A DNA stretch of 64,000 nucleotides from Pythium myriotylum (lineage: Eukaryota; Oomycota; Peronosporomycetes; Pythiales; Pythiaceae). Below, in pieces: positions 48,642 to 59,410 of the stretch; position 1 is the stretch's first letter, and each line of letters begins with the position of its first letter. The notes under the pieces are model-generated. The model saw nothing but the letters and a program-made list of their open reading frames with translations. It searched no databases and was not told the DNA's origin. The DNA lies in NCBI GenBank assembly GCA_023091665.1, contig JALJCQ010000015.1, forward strand, positions 1,240,001-1,304,000. The letters are read 5' to 3'. The translations under genes and the position numbers were made by a program.

Positions 48642-49923
48642 TCAGTTCTTGTCCTCCTCCCAATTGAGGGTGCGCTCGACGGCCTTGGTCCACTGCTTGA
48701 GGAGCTTCTGGCGCGTGGCCGTCTCCATGTTGGGCTCCCACGTGGCGCTGATCTGCCAGTTGGCACGCAGCTCCTCAATCGTCTTCCAGAAGCCGACGGC
48801 CAGACCGGCGGCATACGCGGCGCCGAGAGCCGTGGTCTCGGCAACGACCGGGCGGACAACCGGCGCGTTGAGAACGTCCGACTGGAACTGCATAAGCAGC
48901 TGGTTCACGACCATGCCACCATCGACCTTGAGCTTGGTGAGGTGAACGCCAGAGTCGGCCTCCATGGCGGCAACGACCTCCTGGGTCTGGAAGGCCGTCG
49001 ACTCAAGCGCAGCGCGGGCGATGTGGTCACGCGTAGCGTACGCCGTGAGACCGACAAGCACACCACGGGCATCGTCACGCCAGTGCGGGGCGAAGAGACC
49101 GCCAAACGCCGGCACAAGGTAGACACCGCCGTTGTCGCTGACGTTGCGAGCGAGCGTCTCGACCTCCGGAGCAGTCTGGATCATCTTGAGGTTGTCGCGC
49201 AGCCACTGGATGAGGGCACCAGCGTAGGCCACGGAACCTTCAAGAGCGTACACGGCCGGCTCACTGCCGATCTTGTAGCCGAGCGTGGTGAGAAGACCCT
49301 TGGTCGACGGGGTCGGCTTGGTGCCCGTGTTCATCATGAAGAAGCAGCCCGTGCCGTAGGTGTTCTTGGCCTCACCAGGCGAGAAGCACGTCTGGCCGAA
49401 GAGCGCAGCCTGCTGGTCGCCAAGGTCACCGGCGATCGGGATGCCCTCGATGCTCGTGCCGGCAGCACCCTTGGCGTAGACCTCCGACGACGAGCGAATC
49501 TCCGGCAGCAGCGCCTTGGGGATGTTGAGCGTCTTGAGGATGTCGTCGTTCCACTGGAGCGTGTCGAGGCTCATGAGGTTGGTACGCGAGGCGTTGGTGA
49601 CATCCGTGACGTGGACACCGCCGTTGACACCGCCACTGAGCTTCCAGATGAGCCAGGTGTCAATGTTGCCGAAGAGCGCTTCGCCCTTCTCCGCCTTCTC
49701 GCGAAGGCCCGGGACGTTCTCGAGCAGCCAGATGAGCTTGCTGGCCGAGAAGTAGGTGGAGATGGGGAGGCCCGTGACGGCGCGGAATCGGTCCTGTCCG
49801 AGGCCCGGGAAGCCCTCGCCCTCGCCGCTCTTGAAGCGGTGGACGATGTCGGCCGTGCGCGCATCGTGCCAGACAATCGCGTTGTAGAGCGGCTTGCCTG
49901 TGTGCTTGTCCCAGACGAGCGTG

Positions 49924-49957
<34 letters not shown>

Positions 49958-50267
49958 GGCGCGAGAGCGGGATGCCGGCCTTCTCGAGCGCGCCGCGCAC
50001 GCAGAGCTCGACGTTGGTGAAGATCTCGTCGGCGTCGTGCTCGCTCCATCCGGGCTGCGGGTAGATCTGCTTGTGCTCGAGCTGGTGGGTCGCGACGATC
50101 TCGCCGCTGTGGTTGAAGGCGATGAAGCGCGACGAGGTCGTGCCCTGGTCGATGGCGCCGATGAGCTGCTCCGCCATGGTGGACGAGTGGACGGGGAGGG
50201 AGGAGGAGAGGAAGCGAGGGCTGCGGGTCGCGAAGCGAGTTGGCGAGTGAGCCAAGCGGCGGAGCAT
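48642..50267 (-). CDS. Glycerol kinase, probable mitochondrial presequence
   Basis: 541 residues from ATG 50267, phosphorylating glycerol to glycerol-3-phosphate. The FGGY kinase fold is complete: [11 protein letters not shown] (about 37-47), N-Q-R-E-T near the glycerol site, the W-H-D-A-R-T substrate block, G-D-x-x-A-A-L-F-G, and the C-terminal G-G-M ATP-site motif. The first 30 residues (MLRRLAHSP...) are Arg- and Ser-rich without acids, like a mitochondrial targeting peptide. Initiation at the second ATG (50177) would give a 511-residue cytosolic enzyme of bacterial-like length, so dual targeting is possible. The frame is open 62 codons further upstream without support. Confidence 0.93.
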
Positions 50268-51066
50268 GGCGCCAAGTGGCGGAGGGCGCGGCCGAGCGGA
50301 GCGGAGGGAGAGGCGGCGAGGGGAGATGATGACGAAGCAGCGCTGTTGAAGCTGCGCTTGAAGTAGCGCGATGACCAAAGGAGGAGGAGAGCTCCATGGA
50401 GCTCCCGAGTTGACAGCGACAGGGTACACGCGATCGTGACGGCGGCGGGTCACGGCGTTAAGAACCGACAGCGACTTAACTTCAACTCGTCAACTGAGTT
50501 TTCCCACACACGGAAGAGTGGGAGGCGGATGAGGAATCCGAGACGAAGTGGAAAAGGATGCAGTCGGCGAAGAGCTCTGGGCCGTGAGCGAGATGGTCCG
50601 TCGTGGAACCTCCAGGCTCGGCGGTTCGCAGCGTTGGTCTCCATTGGGATGCAAGTTACAAACAACAAGAGCGTTTACACAGCGCCCACGGCAACCCAGA
50701 CTGGGAACAGTAATCATGCTGGGGCGTCTCTGGCAAGAGGAGTCGGGTTGAGTTCTTCCAGTTGTCCAGGCTGGCTGCCCTGGCGGCTGGCGCTTGGCAG
50801 CTGAGGACTGCGGGTCAGTCAACACGCGTTCACGCCGACTGCAAAACCATGCGAGACAGGTCCATCTCATCTCCACTCCCCACCATCCGATCTTCAAGTG
50901 AGACCTTGGGTTCTGTGCGAGCACACACGTGATGGCCGGTTTGTGCACTGCGTCATCACATCTGGTGCAGTTGGCGATCATCACAGGCGTAGACATCAGG
51001 TGCCCTCACCGAGCTGTTGACTCCAACCTCTCTCACCTCTCTCTCCCTCTATTCCCCCCTTCCTTC

Positions 51067-51072
<6 letters not shown>

Positions 51073-51139
<67 letters not shown>
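51073..51139. repeat. (TC)n microsatellite
   Basis: Uninterrupted TC dinucleotide tract of 67 nt. Confidence 0.97.
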
Positions 51140-51143
<4 letters not shown>

Positions 51144-51732
51144 TCTCCGCTAAGAAAAGACGCTGATCGAATGTGTGCCTCTGTGCACGAGTGCTTATGC
51201 CGGTGCTTGGTGTCGCAAAGATACTCTACTCCACAGTACAGAATCAGTTGTTGAGGAGCTCCTCCCCTCAGCTACAGGTTTGCCAAGGTACAATTGGTCG
51301 AGTAGTCCATCAGATCATGGATCTCGAGGTTTCGCATGCCGAAACCACGAAGCGTTTGGTACAATCGATTGGTCTCGATTGATGACCAAAGGACCGTCAA
51401 GATACTGTTTGAGTTTGAGAAAGGCGACCGAGCGAACGAGGAAGGGGCCACATCATGACAACTTTGAATGTAGCCATCTTCCGCTTCAGATTCGCCCAAG
51501 CGCCATCACTTCTTCCCGCATGACCAAAGCGTTAAACGCGAAGTCTTCTTGACGATGAACACGCAGAAACTTACAGGTTTGAGACCATCGAACCGATCCT
51601 CCGCCCGTCTAGTTCTGTGACTTGGCGCACTTGTAAATCCCATACGTAGTTCTTGATATATGTTGAGCGAGTATACGTTGGTCTCTTCTAGTCTGCGACA
51701 TGGTCGATCACTAGACCTTGCACTGCATCGAG

Positions 51733-51740
51733 CTCACTCC
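51733..51740 (+). promoter_or_regulatory. Oomycete initiator of gene Y1
   Basis: CTCACTCC, a perfect YTCANTYY match, 29-36 bp upstream of the Y1 ATG. Confidence 0.6.
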
Positions 51741-51768
51741 ACGCATCGAGGACGAGCGCAAGTCCACG

Positions 51769-52185
51769 ATGGTCGACTACGCTACCGTGGTACTCGTTGC
51801 GGTGCTCGTGGTCACGCCGTGCGCTATCACTGTGTGGAGAAGAACTGGTATCCGCCAATGGATGTGGCGTGCAGGATGCCGACAATTCGTCATTTGCTGC
51901 GATCATGTCTCTGGGCAAGAAACCCAACGCACCGATCTCGTGGCTGAAAGAGGAAGCAACATCCAGACAGTGACTGACGACTACTACTCGATGCTCATTC
52001 ACGATCGCCGACAAAGACCGAAAATTTTACTGCAACTGGCGGCCTGGAGAGAGAGCTTGCGTCGCCAAGCTGAAGGCGACCTTGGACAAGAACACTTAGA
52101 GACAATCAAGATCGAGTCAATGGATGGGGAAGAGGCCAACTCAGCAGGCCCTCGTGCTCCAACCCAACCTCCACGTGTCGATTGA
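51769..52185 (+). CDS. Small single-pass membrane protein Y1 (unrecognised family)
   Basis: 138 residues from ATG 51769. An N-terminal hydrophobic helix (about 5-23, A-T-V-V-L-V-A-V-L-V-V-T-P-C) is followed by a basic juxtamembrane W-R-R-T-G-I-R-Q-W. The cytosolic or lumenal part carries Q-E-T at 50-52, Y-Y-x-M-L at 72-76 and the L-x-L-A-A-W-R-E-S-x-R-R core at about 88-99. The same layout occurs in Y2 (54517-55014), and a related core in X1 and X2. I recognise no domain. The initiator just upstream supports a real transcript. Confidence 0.65.
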   Translation: MVDYATVVLVAVLVVTPCAITVWRRTGIRQWMWRAGCRQFVICCDHVSGQETQRTDLVAERGSNIQTVTDDYYSMLIHDRRQRPKILLQLAAWRESLRRQAEGDLGQEHLETIKIESMDGEEANSAGPRAPTQPPRVD

Positions 52186-53603
52186 CGTTACCAACTGATC
52201 TTCAGTCTGTACATTTAATGCCCTCAATAGACTTCACCTTCATCATCATCATCATCAGATCTTCAGCCGACATGCACACACATTGCGGTTATTTACACAA
52301 CTGTGCAGCTGAAGATCCTGAAGAAGCACCTTCGATGTGTGGTAACCGGAAAAGACGAGTTGATGATGGTACATCCGATACCGCCATTTCGTTTGATTCA
52401 AACATGCGACCTCAAACTTCGGTAGTGGTGCTGACGGAAGTCGAACTCAATTCAGAGTTGAGTCGAAGAGACGCAAGCGGCTTGAGGGAAAGAGAGAGAG
52501 AGAGAGGAGCCTTAGCAGGCCACAAAATGCGAAACCCTGAGATTGAACGATCCACCAACAGCATTAATGACCACGAGGCACAGTCTCGCATCTATCAGGC
52601 AAAGCGTTGACCAAAATATCATGATGGTAGACTCTACAACAAGGAGGGGAGATACGGTATTCTTCGTAAGCGGTGGTGTAAACATTTAGTGAAGGAACTT
52701 ACAATCTCGCTTCTGATCTCAACGGAATTTTCGCCACAGTGGTATGAGAACACCAGGTAGCAACGTCTTGATAGCTTCTCGAAGTGACAGGCCGAGGGCT
52801 GTAGAGTTTGATTGCAACACTCACCACTGGATCGACTTCATGGCTGCCGCTCAGAATCGCCAAGCTGATGAAATGGGATTAATTTGTCTGTGGTGTTCGG
52901 CGCTATAGTCGGCTGGAAGCTGCCCGTGACAACACGTACTCGATCTAGGAGAATTGATGTTGATGAGTCTTCACGCCAAAAAAGAGAATCTTTGCGTACC
53001 GTAACCATAGCGCCACATCAATTGGCGGCGGGTCTGGTGATAAGCACAATGGGCGGGAACCACCGGATGGTTAGAACTCTTATACTGCGAAACATGTTTA
53101 GACCATTCATACCTCTATGAAGCAATCACGAGCTAGCGACTTTAGAAGGAACGCAACAAACTCGAGGCTGAGACTGGAGCGGTTGAGGCGTGCCGTGTGA
53201 GTTTTCTAGAAGACCAGAGCCGAGTAGAGCGACCACGATTCTTCAACAGGATCACACCAGAGCCAGAGGCGCAGAAGGCCCTAGAAACGACATACGATCC
53301 CACATTGATGAGCGATCTCTTGGCTCGAACTGACTGTGAAGCTGAGAGGTGCCAGTGCTCTCCACAGGAAGTGGACTGAGCGACGTTCGGATATCGTTGG
53401 GTGAGTCTTTGATGCCAATCCATGTAATCAGGTAACCGGACAAGTGTATAGCGTCGCCCAACATCCCGAAAAGAAGCTGTGGGGAAGGAGCTGGGAGGAG
53501 CGACGAAAACCCACTGGAGTTCCCTTCCTCACAGGCAAATCGGCCACCAACTACTAAATATCTTCGTGCCCAGTGACTGCTGCTCGACTTCTTCGCATAG
53601 CGC
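52186..53603. other. Intergenic between Y1 and X1
   Basis: About 1.4 kb. An open stretch at about 53157-53379 (ending E-V-D) lacks a start with support. At 53432-53452 the sequence gtaaccggacaagtgtatag recurs upstream of X2 (55346-55366), a trace of the duplicated upstream region. No other gene is recognised. Confidence 0.4.
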
Positions 53604-54032
53604 ATGAGTGACTCGCCGACTGTGTTCCAGTATATCCTTTTTGGCGCACTCGCGCTACTTGCGCTTGGACCGCTCTCAATTCTCATCTGCAAGTCGTCCA
53701 AGATGCAAGAACTCCAAGCAGTCTTGTTCGGTCGATCTCCAGACAACACGTTGGATGAAGATGTTAGAGACTCCGAGGCGGAACGCAATCGACGAGTTGC
53801 CGCGTATTATCATCTTCTCTATGGCCAACCGAACCGGCGCATGCCGTGTCTTGCACTGGGACTCGTAAACTGGCGCGAGGATCGTAGTCGACATGCGCCA
53901 AATCACCAGTCGGCGTCTCTGAAGCTTCAACGCGTGCATCATCCCAGCGCAGAAGTAAGATGCAATCTTCCAGATCTGGTAGTAAGTGAACGCTTGCGCT
54001 CGGCTTCCCACGAGGTGGGTGGAGACGAATAG
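53604..54032 (+). CDS. Small single-pass membrane protein X1 (unrecognised family)
   Basis: 142 residues. The N-terminal helix at about 8-29 (I-L-F-G-A-L-A-L-L-A-L-G-P-L-S-I-L-I-C-K) is followed by S-S, then an acidic charged segment. Next comes R-R-V-A-A-Y-Y at 63-69, G-Q-x-x-R-R-M-P-C-x-A-L at 74-84 and L-V-N-W-R-E-D-R at 87-94. It is plainly paralogous to X2 (same M-x-D-S-P start, C-K-S-S after the helix, A-A-Y-Y and N-W-R). The W-R core is shared with the Y proteins. Function unknown. Confidence 0.68.
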   Translation: MSDSPTVFQYILFGALALLALGPLSILICKSSKMQELQAVLFGRSPDNTLDEDVRDSEAERNRRVAAYYHLLYGQPNRRMPCLALGLVNWREDRSRHAPNHQSASLKLQRVHHPSAEVRCNLPDLVVSERLRSASHEVGGDE

Positions 54033-54516
54033 GAGATAGCCATAGAAGTGTGGCCCGCAATACACGCTAGGCCCAGTTCGGGCCTCTCATGGGAAAACGC
54101 ATTCATCCGGATACCGGTGAGCTCTTCCGAGCGCGTACGGCTCTGTCCTCTGGAATCCTTCACTCGTCGGTGCTGGATTCACAGTCTCAGGTTCTCGGTT
54201 TCCCTGACCTGTGCAATGCCGGGGCGTCTTGTCGCATCACGATCTCGTCCCTTGTTTTATTATTAATACTTATTTCAAGTTTATTATCCCGAACGGTCCC
54301 GAACTTGACGTAGGATGCAGGCAACGACGTCAGGTGCCACTTGGAGACCCTGGGTGCAATGGCGCCAGCGAAGTGGAGAGCTAGGTCTTTTCCCTCGCAT
54401 ACTTCAACGACCGAGGGTCCTCTACAGCTCCGACCCCCTTCCCGTCTAGCTCCAGGTCCTGGTGCCAACAGCAGACTTGACAAATTGATCGAAGCCACTT
54501 GCCTGTAAACTAAGCA
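54033..54516. other. Intergenic between X1 and Y2
   Basis: About 480 bp; no element recognised. Confidence 0.4.
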
Positions 54517-55014
54517 ATGCTGCAAGGCTCTGTGAACTCCACGACCGCGCTTCCTCGTCAAGTCGATGGACCGTGGAAGTATGTCATGTTCATGCTGCTC
54601 GCTGCACTCGTCGTGCTGCCATGCATGATCTTTGGATGGAAGACTGGTATTCTGCGAAAGTGGTTCAGTCGTTTGTATATCGGGTTGTGCAAGCGATTGA
54701 GCAACGCCAGCAGAGTGAATGAGCAGGAGACCAGTTGCCCAAATGCACCAACAACCCGATCTTCTAGGTTGCAGCTCCATCCGACGGGACACTACCAGCT
54801 CATGATCACCCCACGCCAGGGTCCGCTAAGACCCGCTCTCAGACTCGCATCGTGGAGAGAGGACTCGCGTCGACACAGCATGCGAATAATGGCTCGCGTG
54901 AGATTGCAACACATAGAATCGAAGCCCACGGACCCATTTCCTCCGATCGGAACGCTCTCAGAACCGACATCGTTGGGAACCGCTGACAGCAATGGAGAGG
55001 AAACAGACGAATAG
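54517..55014 (+). CDS. Small single-pass membrane protein Y2 (unrecognised family)
   Basis: 165 residues. A short lumenal or cytosolic N-terminus (1-20, with N-S-T sequon) precedes the helix at about 22-40 (V-M-F-M-L-L-A-A-L-V-V-L-P-C). Then follow W-K-T-G-I-L-R-K-W (41-49, matching Y1 W-R-R-T-G-I-R-Q-W), N-E-Q-E-T (68-72, matching Y1 Q-E-T), Y-x-L-M at 93-96 and L-R-L-A-S-W-R-E-D-S-R-R at 108-119. Paralogous to Y1. Confidence 0.66.
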   Translation: MLQGSVNSTTALPRQVDGPWKYVMFMLLAALVVLPCMIFGWKTGILRKWFSRLYIGLCKRLSNASRVNEQETSCPNAPTTRSSRLQLHPTGHYQLMITPRQGPLRPALRLASWREDSRRHSMRIMARVRLQHIESKPTDPFPPIGTLSEPTSLGTADSNGEETDE

Positions 55015-55617
55015 CTGGGAATGGACCAAATCACAGTATCCCATTAAAAACGCAAACTGTTGGCTTTAGTTTGTTTCCCAATACCGCCCACGATGGCACG
55101 ACTCGGACGGTGGGTACAGCACGCAGTTTCCGAGTCCATCTTGATGATGTTGAAGTTGACGTTTCGATAGTAGCGTTCATGAAGGATACCGCTAGTCGAC
55201 TGTCTCAGGGAGCCCCAATATGGAATAACGGGAGCTTGAAAGACTGTGATGCGCATTTGCCACTATGCTCGCGCTACGCTTCATCGCTGAGCGCCTCGTA
55301 GCGCTTGGAGTCGTGCGCAGTCTGTGTATATCCTGCTGTTCTCGCGTAACCGGACGAGTGTATAGCTTCTCGGAATACACATCCACAGCCTGTCTCATTC
55401 CTCGAGTGGGATGCCCACTTCGTTGATCCTTGAAGAACAGTACCGTGTGCACCCACTGCAGCTCAGCGCATCAAACCCGCCAGACCTGAGGCTCCGGATC
55501 CTGCTCTTACTTCTAACGGTGCTCATCTCCACTGGCACAGAATTGCGAGCGTCCCAAAAGCAAACTTGGGATCGTATACTCACTCGTCAAGATCTGGCAT
55601 CACAAGAATCTACGGCC
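55015..55617. other. Intergenic upstream of X2
   Basis: About 600 bp. It holds gtaaccggacgagtgtatag at 55346-55366, shared with the X1 upstream region, and a near-initiator CTCACTCG at 55579-55586. An in-frame upstream ATG at 55411 would add 69 residues with a second hydrophobic stretch, but the initiator position argues against it. Confidence 0.45.
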
Positions 55618-56109
55618 ATGGCCGACTCTCCGAACGTATTGCAATGCATTCTCTTCGGTGCACTCGGACTGCTCGCGTTGGTGCCAGTCTTGTCTGTACT
55701 CTGCAAGTCATCGGCGCTGCGCGAGTTCTCTGCTGAGCTGCTAGGTCGGGGCGACGAAGATGTGGAGGCTCAGCGCGTCGAAGCTGCTCGGAATCAGGAA
55801 GAAGAGCGCCGCCGACGAGTTGCAGCGTACTATGAGCTAATGTTTGGGCAATATTACCGTCCGCGTCCGTGTATGGCGCTTCGGCTCGCAAACTGGCGCG
55901 CCGACTTGCGTTGCCATAACGACGACAACGAAGTGCTTCCCACCAAGCTGCAGGCTATCCAGCTCCCGCAAGGCCCGAGCGAGCGTTACGAACCCCCGGT
56001 ATTGGAGATCGGGATTGTGAGTCAACTCGCTCGCGACGTCTCGGGAAACCATCTTGACGCGGAGATGAAAGAGGACGATGGACGATATACTTCAAACGTG
56101 AGGTCTTGA
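55618..56109 (+). CDS. Small single-pass membrane protein X2 (unrecognised family)
   Basis: 163 residues from ATG 55618. M-A-D-S-P is followed by a helix at about 8-29 (I-L-F-G-A-L-G-L-L-A-L-V-P-V) and C-K-S-S. A strongly charged Glu/Arg helix (48-68) leads to R-V-A-A-Y-Y (67-72), G-Q-Y-Y-R-P-R-P-C-M-A-L (77-88) and L-A-N-W-R-A-D-L-R (90-98). The paralogy with X1 and conservation of the YY and WR cores, while linkers diverge, point to selection on a short cytosolic motif region. Function unknown. Confidence 0.68.
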   Translation: MADSPNVLQCILFGALGLLALVPVLSVLCKSSALREFSAELLGRGDEDVEAQRVEAARNQEEERRRRVAAYYELMFGQYYRPRPCMALRLANWRADLRCHNDDNEVLPTKLQAIQLPQGPSERYEPPVLEIGIVSQLARDVSGNHLDAEMKEDDGRYTSNVRS

Positions 56110-57341
56110 CAGCTCCGTGGAGAGAACTCAATGTCTTCTACAAGCCATGGAGCTGGGTCGGCCGTAGAAGTCGCAAGGGACGAACTTCAGTTCCTGCCAC
56201 TCCGCTTTCTCGGCGCCGATCCCAACGCCATTGTTAGTTCCTAATGTCCCTTGTTATATAGCTCAATACAAAACCCAAATGAAAAGTCCCCAACTTGAAC
56301 AGTTGAGTTCTGCTTGGCCGGTCTCTGTTCTCACTTCACCATCAACGAGTGGGTGGAGTGGCGTCAGATCTGACAAGAGACAGGCCAGGGTGAGCTCAAA
56401 CCATCCCTGCTATCCTCTCCCTTGACCGTATCCGGATCCGGAATGGGAGACTCTGGGCTCCAGGGGCGAAGCTCGAGTCCTCTCACGCCAATCTTTTCTC
56501 ACTCTCGAACTCTGCGTCAACCTCCAAGATCCAAGCAAAAAGCTATGAATCCAGTCACGCCGGCCAAGTCCTCGAAGGAGCCTCGTGAATCCAGGTCAGT
56601 CGTGAAGTGGCAATGACCCTTGGGCTGTGACTTCACGGACATGTTCGCAGACACTCGAGCAAGCTCCGCGATCGAATTTTCGGAGGCGAAGCCAATATAC
56701 CCGGGCGATCCGAGCGAGCTTGTAGCGTTGGTGTGGCGACTTCAGGCATCGGTGGGCCGCAAGGCCGTCTCTTTGGTTTCTCCCACTTGATGTTTATCCA
56801 TCGACGGGACTCAAAGGCATCTCTTCACTCCGGGATCAAAAAACCAGAAGATGCGGATCAAACCCATTCCGTTAAGAGGATTCGACCGGTTGAGTTGCAC
56901 AAGACACCTCGTGTGTAGTGTTAGCTGCAATGGCTCAGTCTCCACCAGCAAATCGACCGAGCCTTTAATTAACGAACTCTGTCCTCGTGAACGTGCAGCT
57001 TCAGTAATCTATTGCGCGATCAAATCACTCTTTGCTATTTGCTCATTATAATAGTGTTGCGATCGACAAGACTTTATGTCTTTGATTGACGACCGCAACG
57101 ATGGAACTGGTAGTTGCCTCAATCCAATTTACACGTCCTGTGAGAACACCAACCAATTATGTAGCCATGGTAACTTATCGTCGGAGTATTGGAGGAAGGT
57201 CCTGGCACCTTTCTGAGAAGAGGACCGAAGGGACAGTGTTGAGTCTCTCAAAATCCAGTACTGCTAATCTCATGCGAAAGAAACCGTACTCGAAGGTCAA
57301 TCCAATCGGCTGTTACCCATAACCTTTGACAACATTACAAT
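56110..57341. other. Intergenic
   Basis: About 1.2 kb between X2 and the P450 stop; no gene, repeat or promoter element that I can support. Confidence 0.4.
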
Positions 57342-58889
57342 CTAAGATTCTCTCGTCTTAACACGGATTTCCAGAGGTCCTCGAACACCCATGGTTGCAG
57401 CGGCACGATAGCCAAACTTGAAAGGGTCTTTCACAGTCTTGAGTTCGAACCTGCTCAGCAAGCTTGCAAGCGTAATCTTCATTTCCATCATGGCAAACTT
57501 CATTCCTAGGCATGTTCGTGGTCCAGCTAAGAAGACGGGGTTCTTGAACGGCGATACTTGAATCAACTTCCCGGTCGTCGGCTCGATCCACCGATCAGGA
57601 TTGTAAACTTGGGCGTCCTCTCCCCAGACCGAAGACATCCGAGCCATCGAGTAGTTCGAGAAGACGACGCGCGTTCCAGCCTTGAGGAACGTGCCGTCCG
57701 TCAGAGTTGTGTCGGTGTTTGCTGTACGGGTAGTTATGGCTACAACGGGGTTGAGTCGCATGCTTTCTTTGATTGCAGCTTCAAGAAAGACAAGATCTTG
57801 GATGTCTTGCGTTGATGGAATTGTTTTTTGTTGTCTGAGCGAGGGAGCTTTTGTATCAATCTCATGAAGTACACGCTTGAGCACATCTGGATATCGGTTC
57901 ATCATGAGCAAGAACCAAGACATACTCTGCGAAGTTGTATCCCGACCAGCGGCAATAAAGTTGAGTGCCATGTCTCGCACGAGGGCTGTGTATTCATCGA
58001 CATCGCTCAATGATTCGGGCGGCTCTTTGTCAAGGAAAAGTCCCACAAGATCTCGACGATTGCTCTCACCCTTCGACTGTCGGTCTTCGATACACTTTGC
58101 AATGATACCGTTAATCTTGTCGTTGATCACAGCCATATCGAACTTCAGTTGTTTCTCGACGCCAATATTGAAAGTTTTCTTCAACTTCCACAGCCAAGGA
58201 GGTTGTTGGAATCGATAGAGCAAGGCCAACGACGCACGCTCGAAGGCATCGAGGAAATGCTTTGTTTCGTCGCCTCGCAGCCCACCGACGTCGACGCCGA
58301 ATCCTATCTTGGTGAAGACGTCCATAGTGAATAGATCCAACAGGCGTTTGATCTCAACCACGTTGCCTCCTGCATCGCGCGAAGCGATTTCTTCCAGTTG
58401 GTCGCACAACATTGCGCAGTAGGTTCTCACCGACTCCTCCATGATATCTCGCATCATCTGCAGCGAGAACAAGTTACTCGCCGTCTTGCGCTGGTGGGAC
58501 CAGAGCTCGCCGTCCGCGACGAAGATGCCTTTGCCCAAAATGTCGTAGGCAACGAGCGACGTGAACGGCCCTTTCACGAAGATTTCAAACTGGGTTTTGA
58601 GAATATCCTCCACGGCCTCGACCGTGCTGAAGACGACAGTGACGGGGCGGCCTACGAGCTGGAGGCGCCAGGGTTTGCCTTCGAAGCGCACGCTGTTCTC
58701 CCAGATCCAATCGTAGATGCGGGCGCCGTGTTTGAGCATGAGGCTCAGCGTGACGAACACGCGACCGCTGGGCGTCGGGAGATGGCGCACCGCTCGCTCT
58801 TGAGCGCTGGGCGCGGCCAGCAAGTAGCCGCCGGCCGCGACGCCCAGCAACGCGAGCCCCACGGCGATGGCCGACGGCGAGGAGCTCAT
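57342..58889 (-). CDS. Cytochrome P450 (CYP4-clan, CYP86/CYP94-like)
   Basis: 515 residues from ATG 58889; the frame opens 39 codons earlier only with a GTG. An N-terminal membrane anchor (about 6-25) places it on the ER. The I-helix oxygen-activation motif is A-G-R-D-T-T (314-319), the K-helix E-x-x-R is E375-S-M-R378, and P-D-R-W lies at about 431-434. The heme loop F-L-A-G-P-R-T-C-L-G has the Fe-ligand Cys460. The F-x-x-G-P-R-x-C-L-G variant and A-G-R-D-T-T fit fatty-acid omega-hydroxylases of the CYP86/94 type. The substrate is inferred only by family, and all catalytic residues are present. Confidence 0.9.
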   Translation of the reverse strand: MSSSPSAIAVGLALLGVAAGGYLLAAPSAQERAVRHLPTPSGRVFVTLSLMLKHGARIYDWIWENSVRFEGKPWRLQLVGRPVTVVFSTVEAVEDILKTQFEIFVKGPFTSLVAYDILGKGIFVADGELWSHQRKTASNLFSLQMMRDIMEESVRTYCAMLCDQLEEIASRDAGGNVVEIKRLLDLFTMDVFTKIGFGVDVGGLRGDETKHFLDAFERASLALLYRFQQPPWLWKLKKTFNIGVEKQLKFDMAVINDKINGIIAKCIEDRQSKGESNRRDLVGLFLDKEPPESLSDVDEYTALVRDMALNFIAAGRDTTSQSMSWFLLMMNRYPDVLKRVLHEIDTKAPSLRQQKTIPSTQDIQDLVFLEAAIKESMRLNPVVAITTRTANTDTTLTDGTFLKAGTRVVFSNYSMARMSSVWGEDAQVYNPDRWIEPTTGKLIQVSPFKNPVFLAGPRTCLGMKFAMMEMKITLASLLSRFELKTVKDPFKFGYRAAATMGVRGPLEIRVKTRES

Positions 58890-59410
58890 GAAGGTTCTGA
58901 CGAGAAACCAGGAATCGAGGATGACGGGTTCAAGATCTCCAGAACACGAGATCCCATTGGGAGAGCAATGGAGCCAGAATTTCTTCCAATCAATAGGGAA
59001 CAGCACATGGTCCCGCGTCGGGAGAAGGCTTCGAAGGAGGCCCCGATTCTGGTTTCTTCGGCTCCATGCCCGCCCGAGTTGAGCGACGCCAGGTGTCGAG
59101 TTGTGCGCGTTGGCAGCGCGACCACGTGAAGAAGTCAGATGGATTGAGCCACACTGGCATCATGGATTTTTTTATAAAGGTCGTGGCACTAGGTAAAAAA
59201 TAATGTATGACTGAATGTATGACAAACATTTTGTACATTTTATCAACTGTTGTAGGTAATGGGGAGAGACACCAAACGTCGCACATGGTGCTCGGTCTCT
59301 CGGCAAGCAAATGCCACGGCTCCACGCCACGCTGCGGGGCATCCTGCGCGTAGCGGACCCCATTCATTCCCCGATCTGAAGTTCAGCAGTCAAGTCCACA
59401 CTTCGGCGCT
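58890..59410. other. Divergent promoter region
   Basis: About 520 bp between the P450 (leftward) and the secreted-protein gene (rightward), with an initiator at 59363-59370 for the latter. Confidence 0.5.
59363..59370 (+). promoter_or_regulatory. Oomycete initiator element
   Basis: TTCATTCC, a perfect YTCANTYY match, 41-48 bp upstream of the ATG at 59411. Confidence 0.65.

Larger units (their letters stand above)
50268..51768. other. Intergenic with TC microsatellite
   Basis: About 1.5 kb between glycerol kinase and the first Y gene. It holds a 67-nt pure TC repeat at 51073-51139 and an initiator at 51733-51740. No other gene is recognised. Confidence 0.5.

Noticed and set aside
48531..50366. 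611-codon open frame antisense to glycerol kinase
   Set aside because: It is the exact complement of a convincing FGGY kinase; its translation is Arg/Glu/Val/Leu-rich without domains, typical of a GC-rich shadow frame.
55411..55617. 69-codon N-terminal extension of X2 with an extra hydrophobic stretch
   Set aside because: X1 has no such extension, and a near-initiator at 55579 lies inside it.
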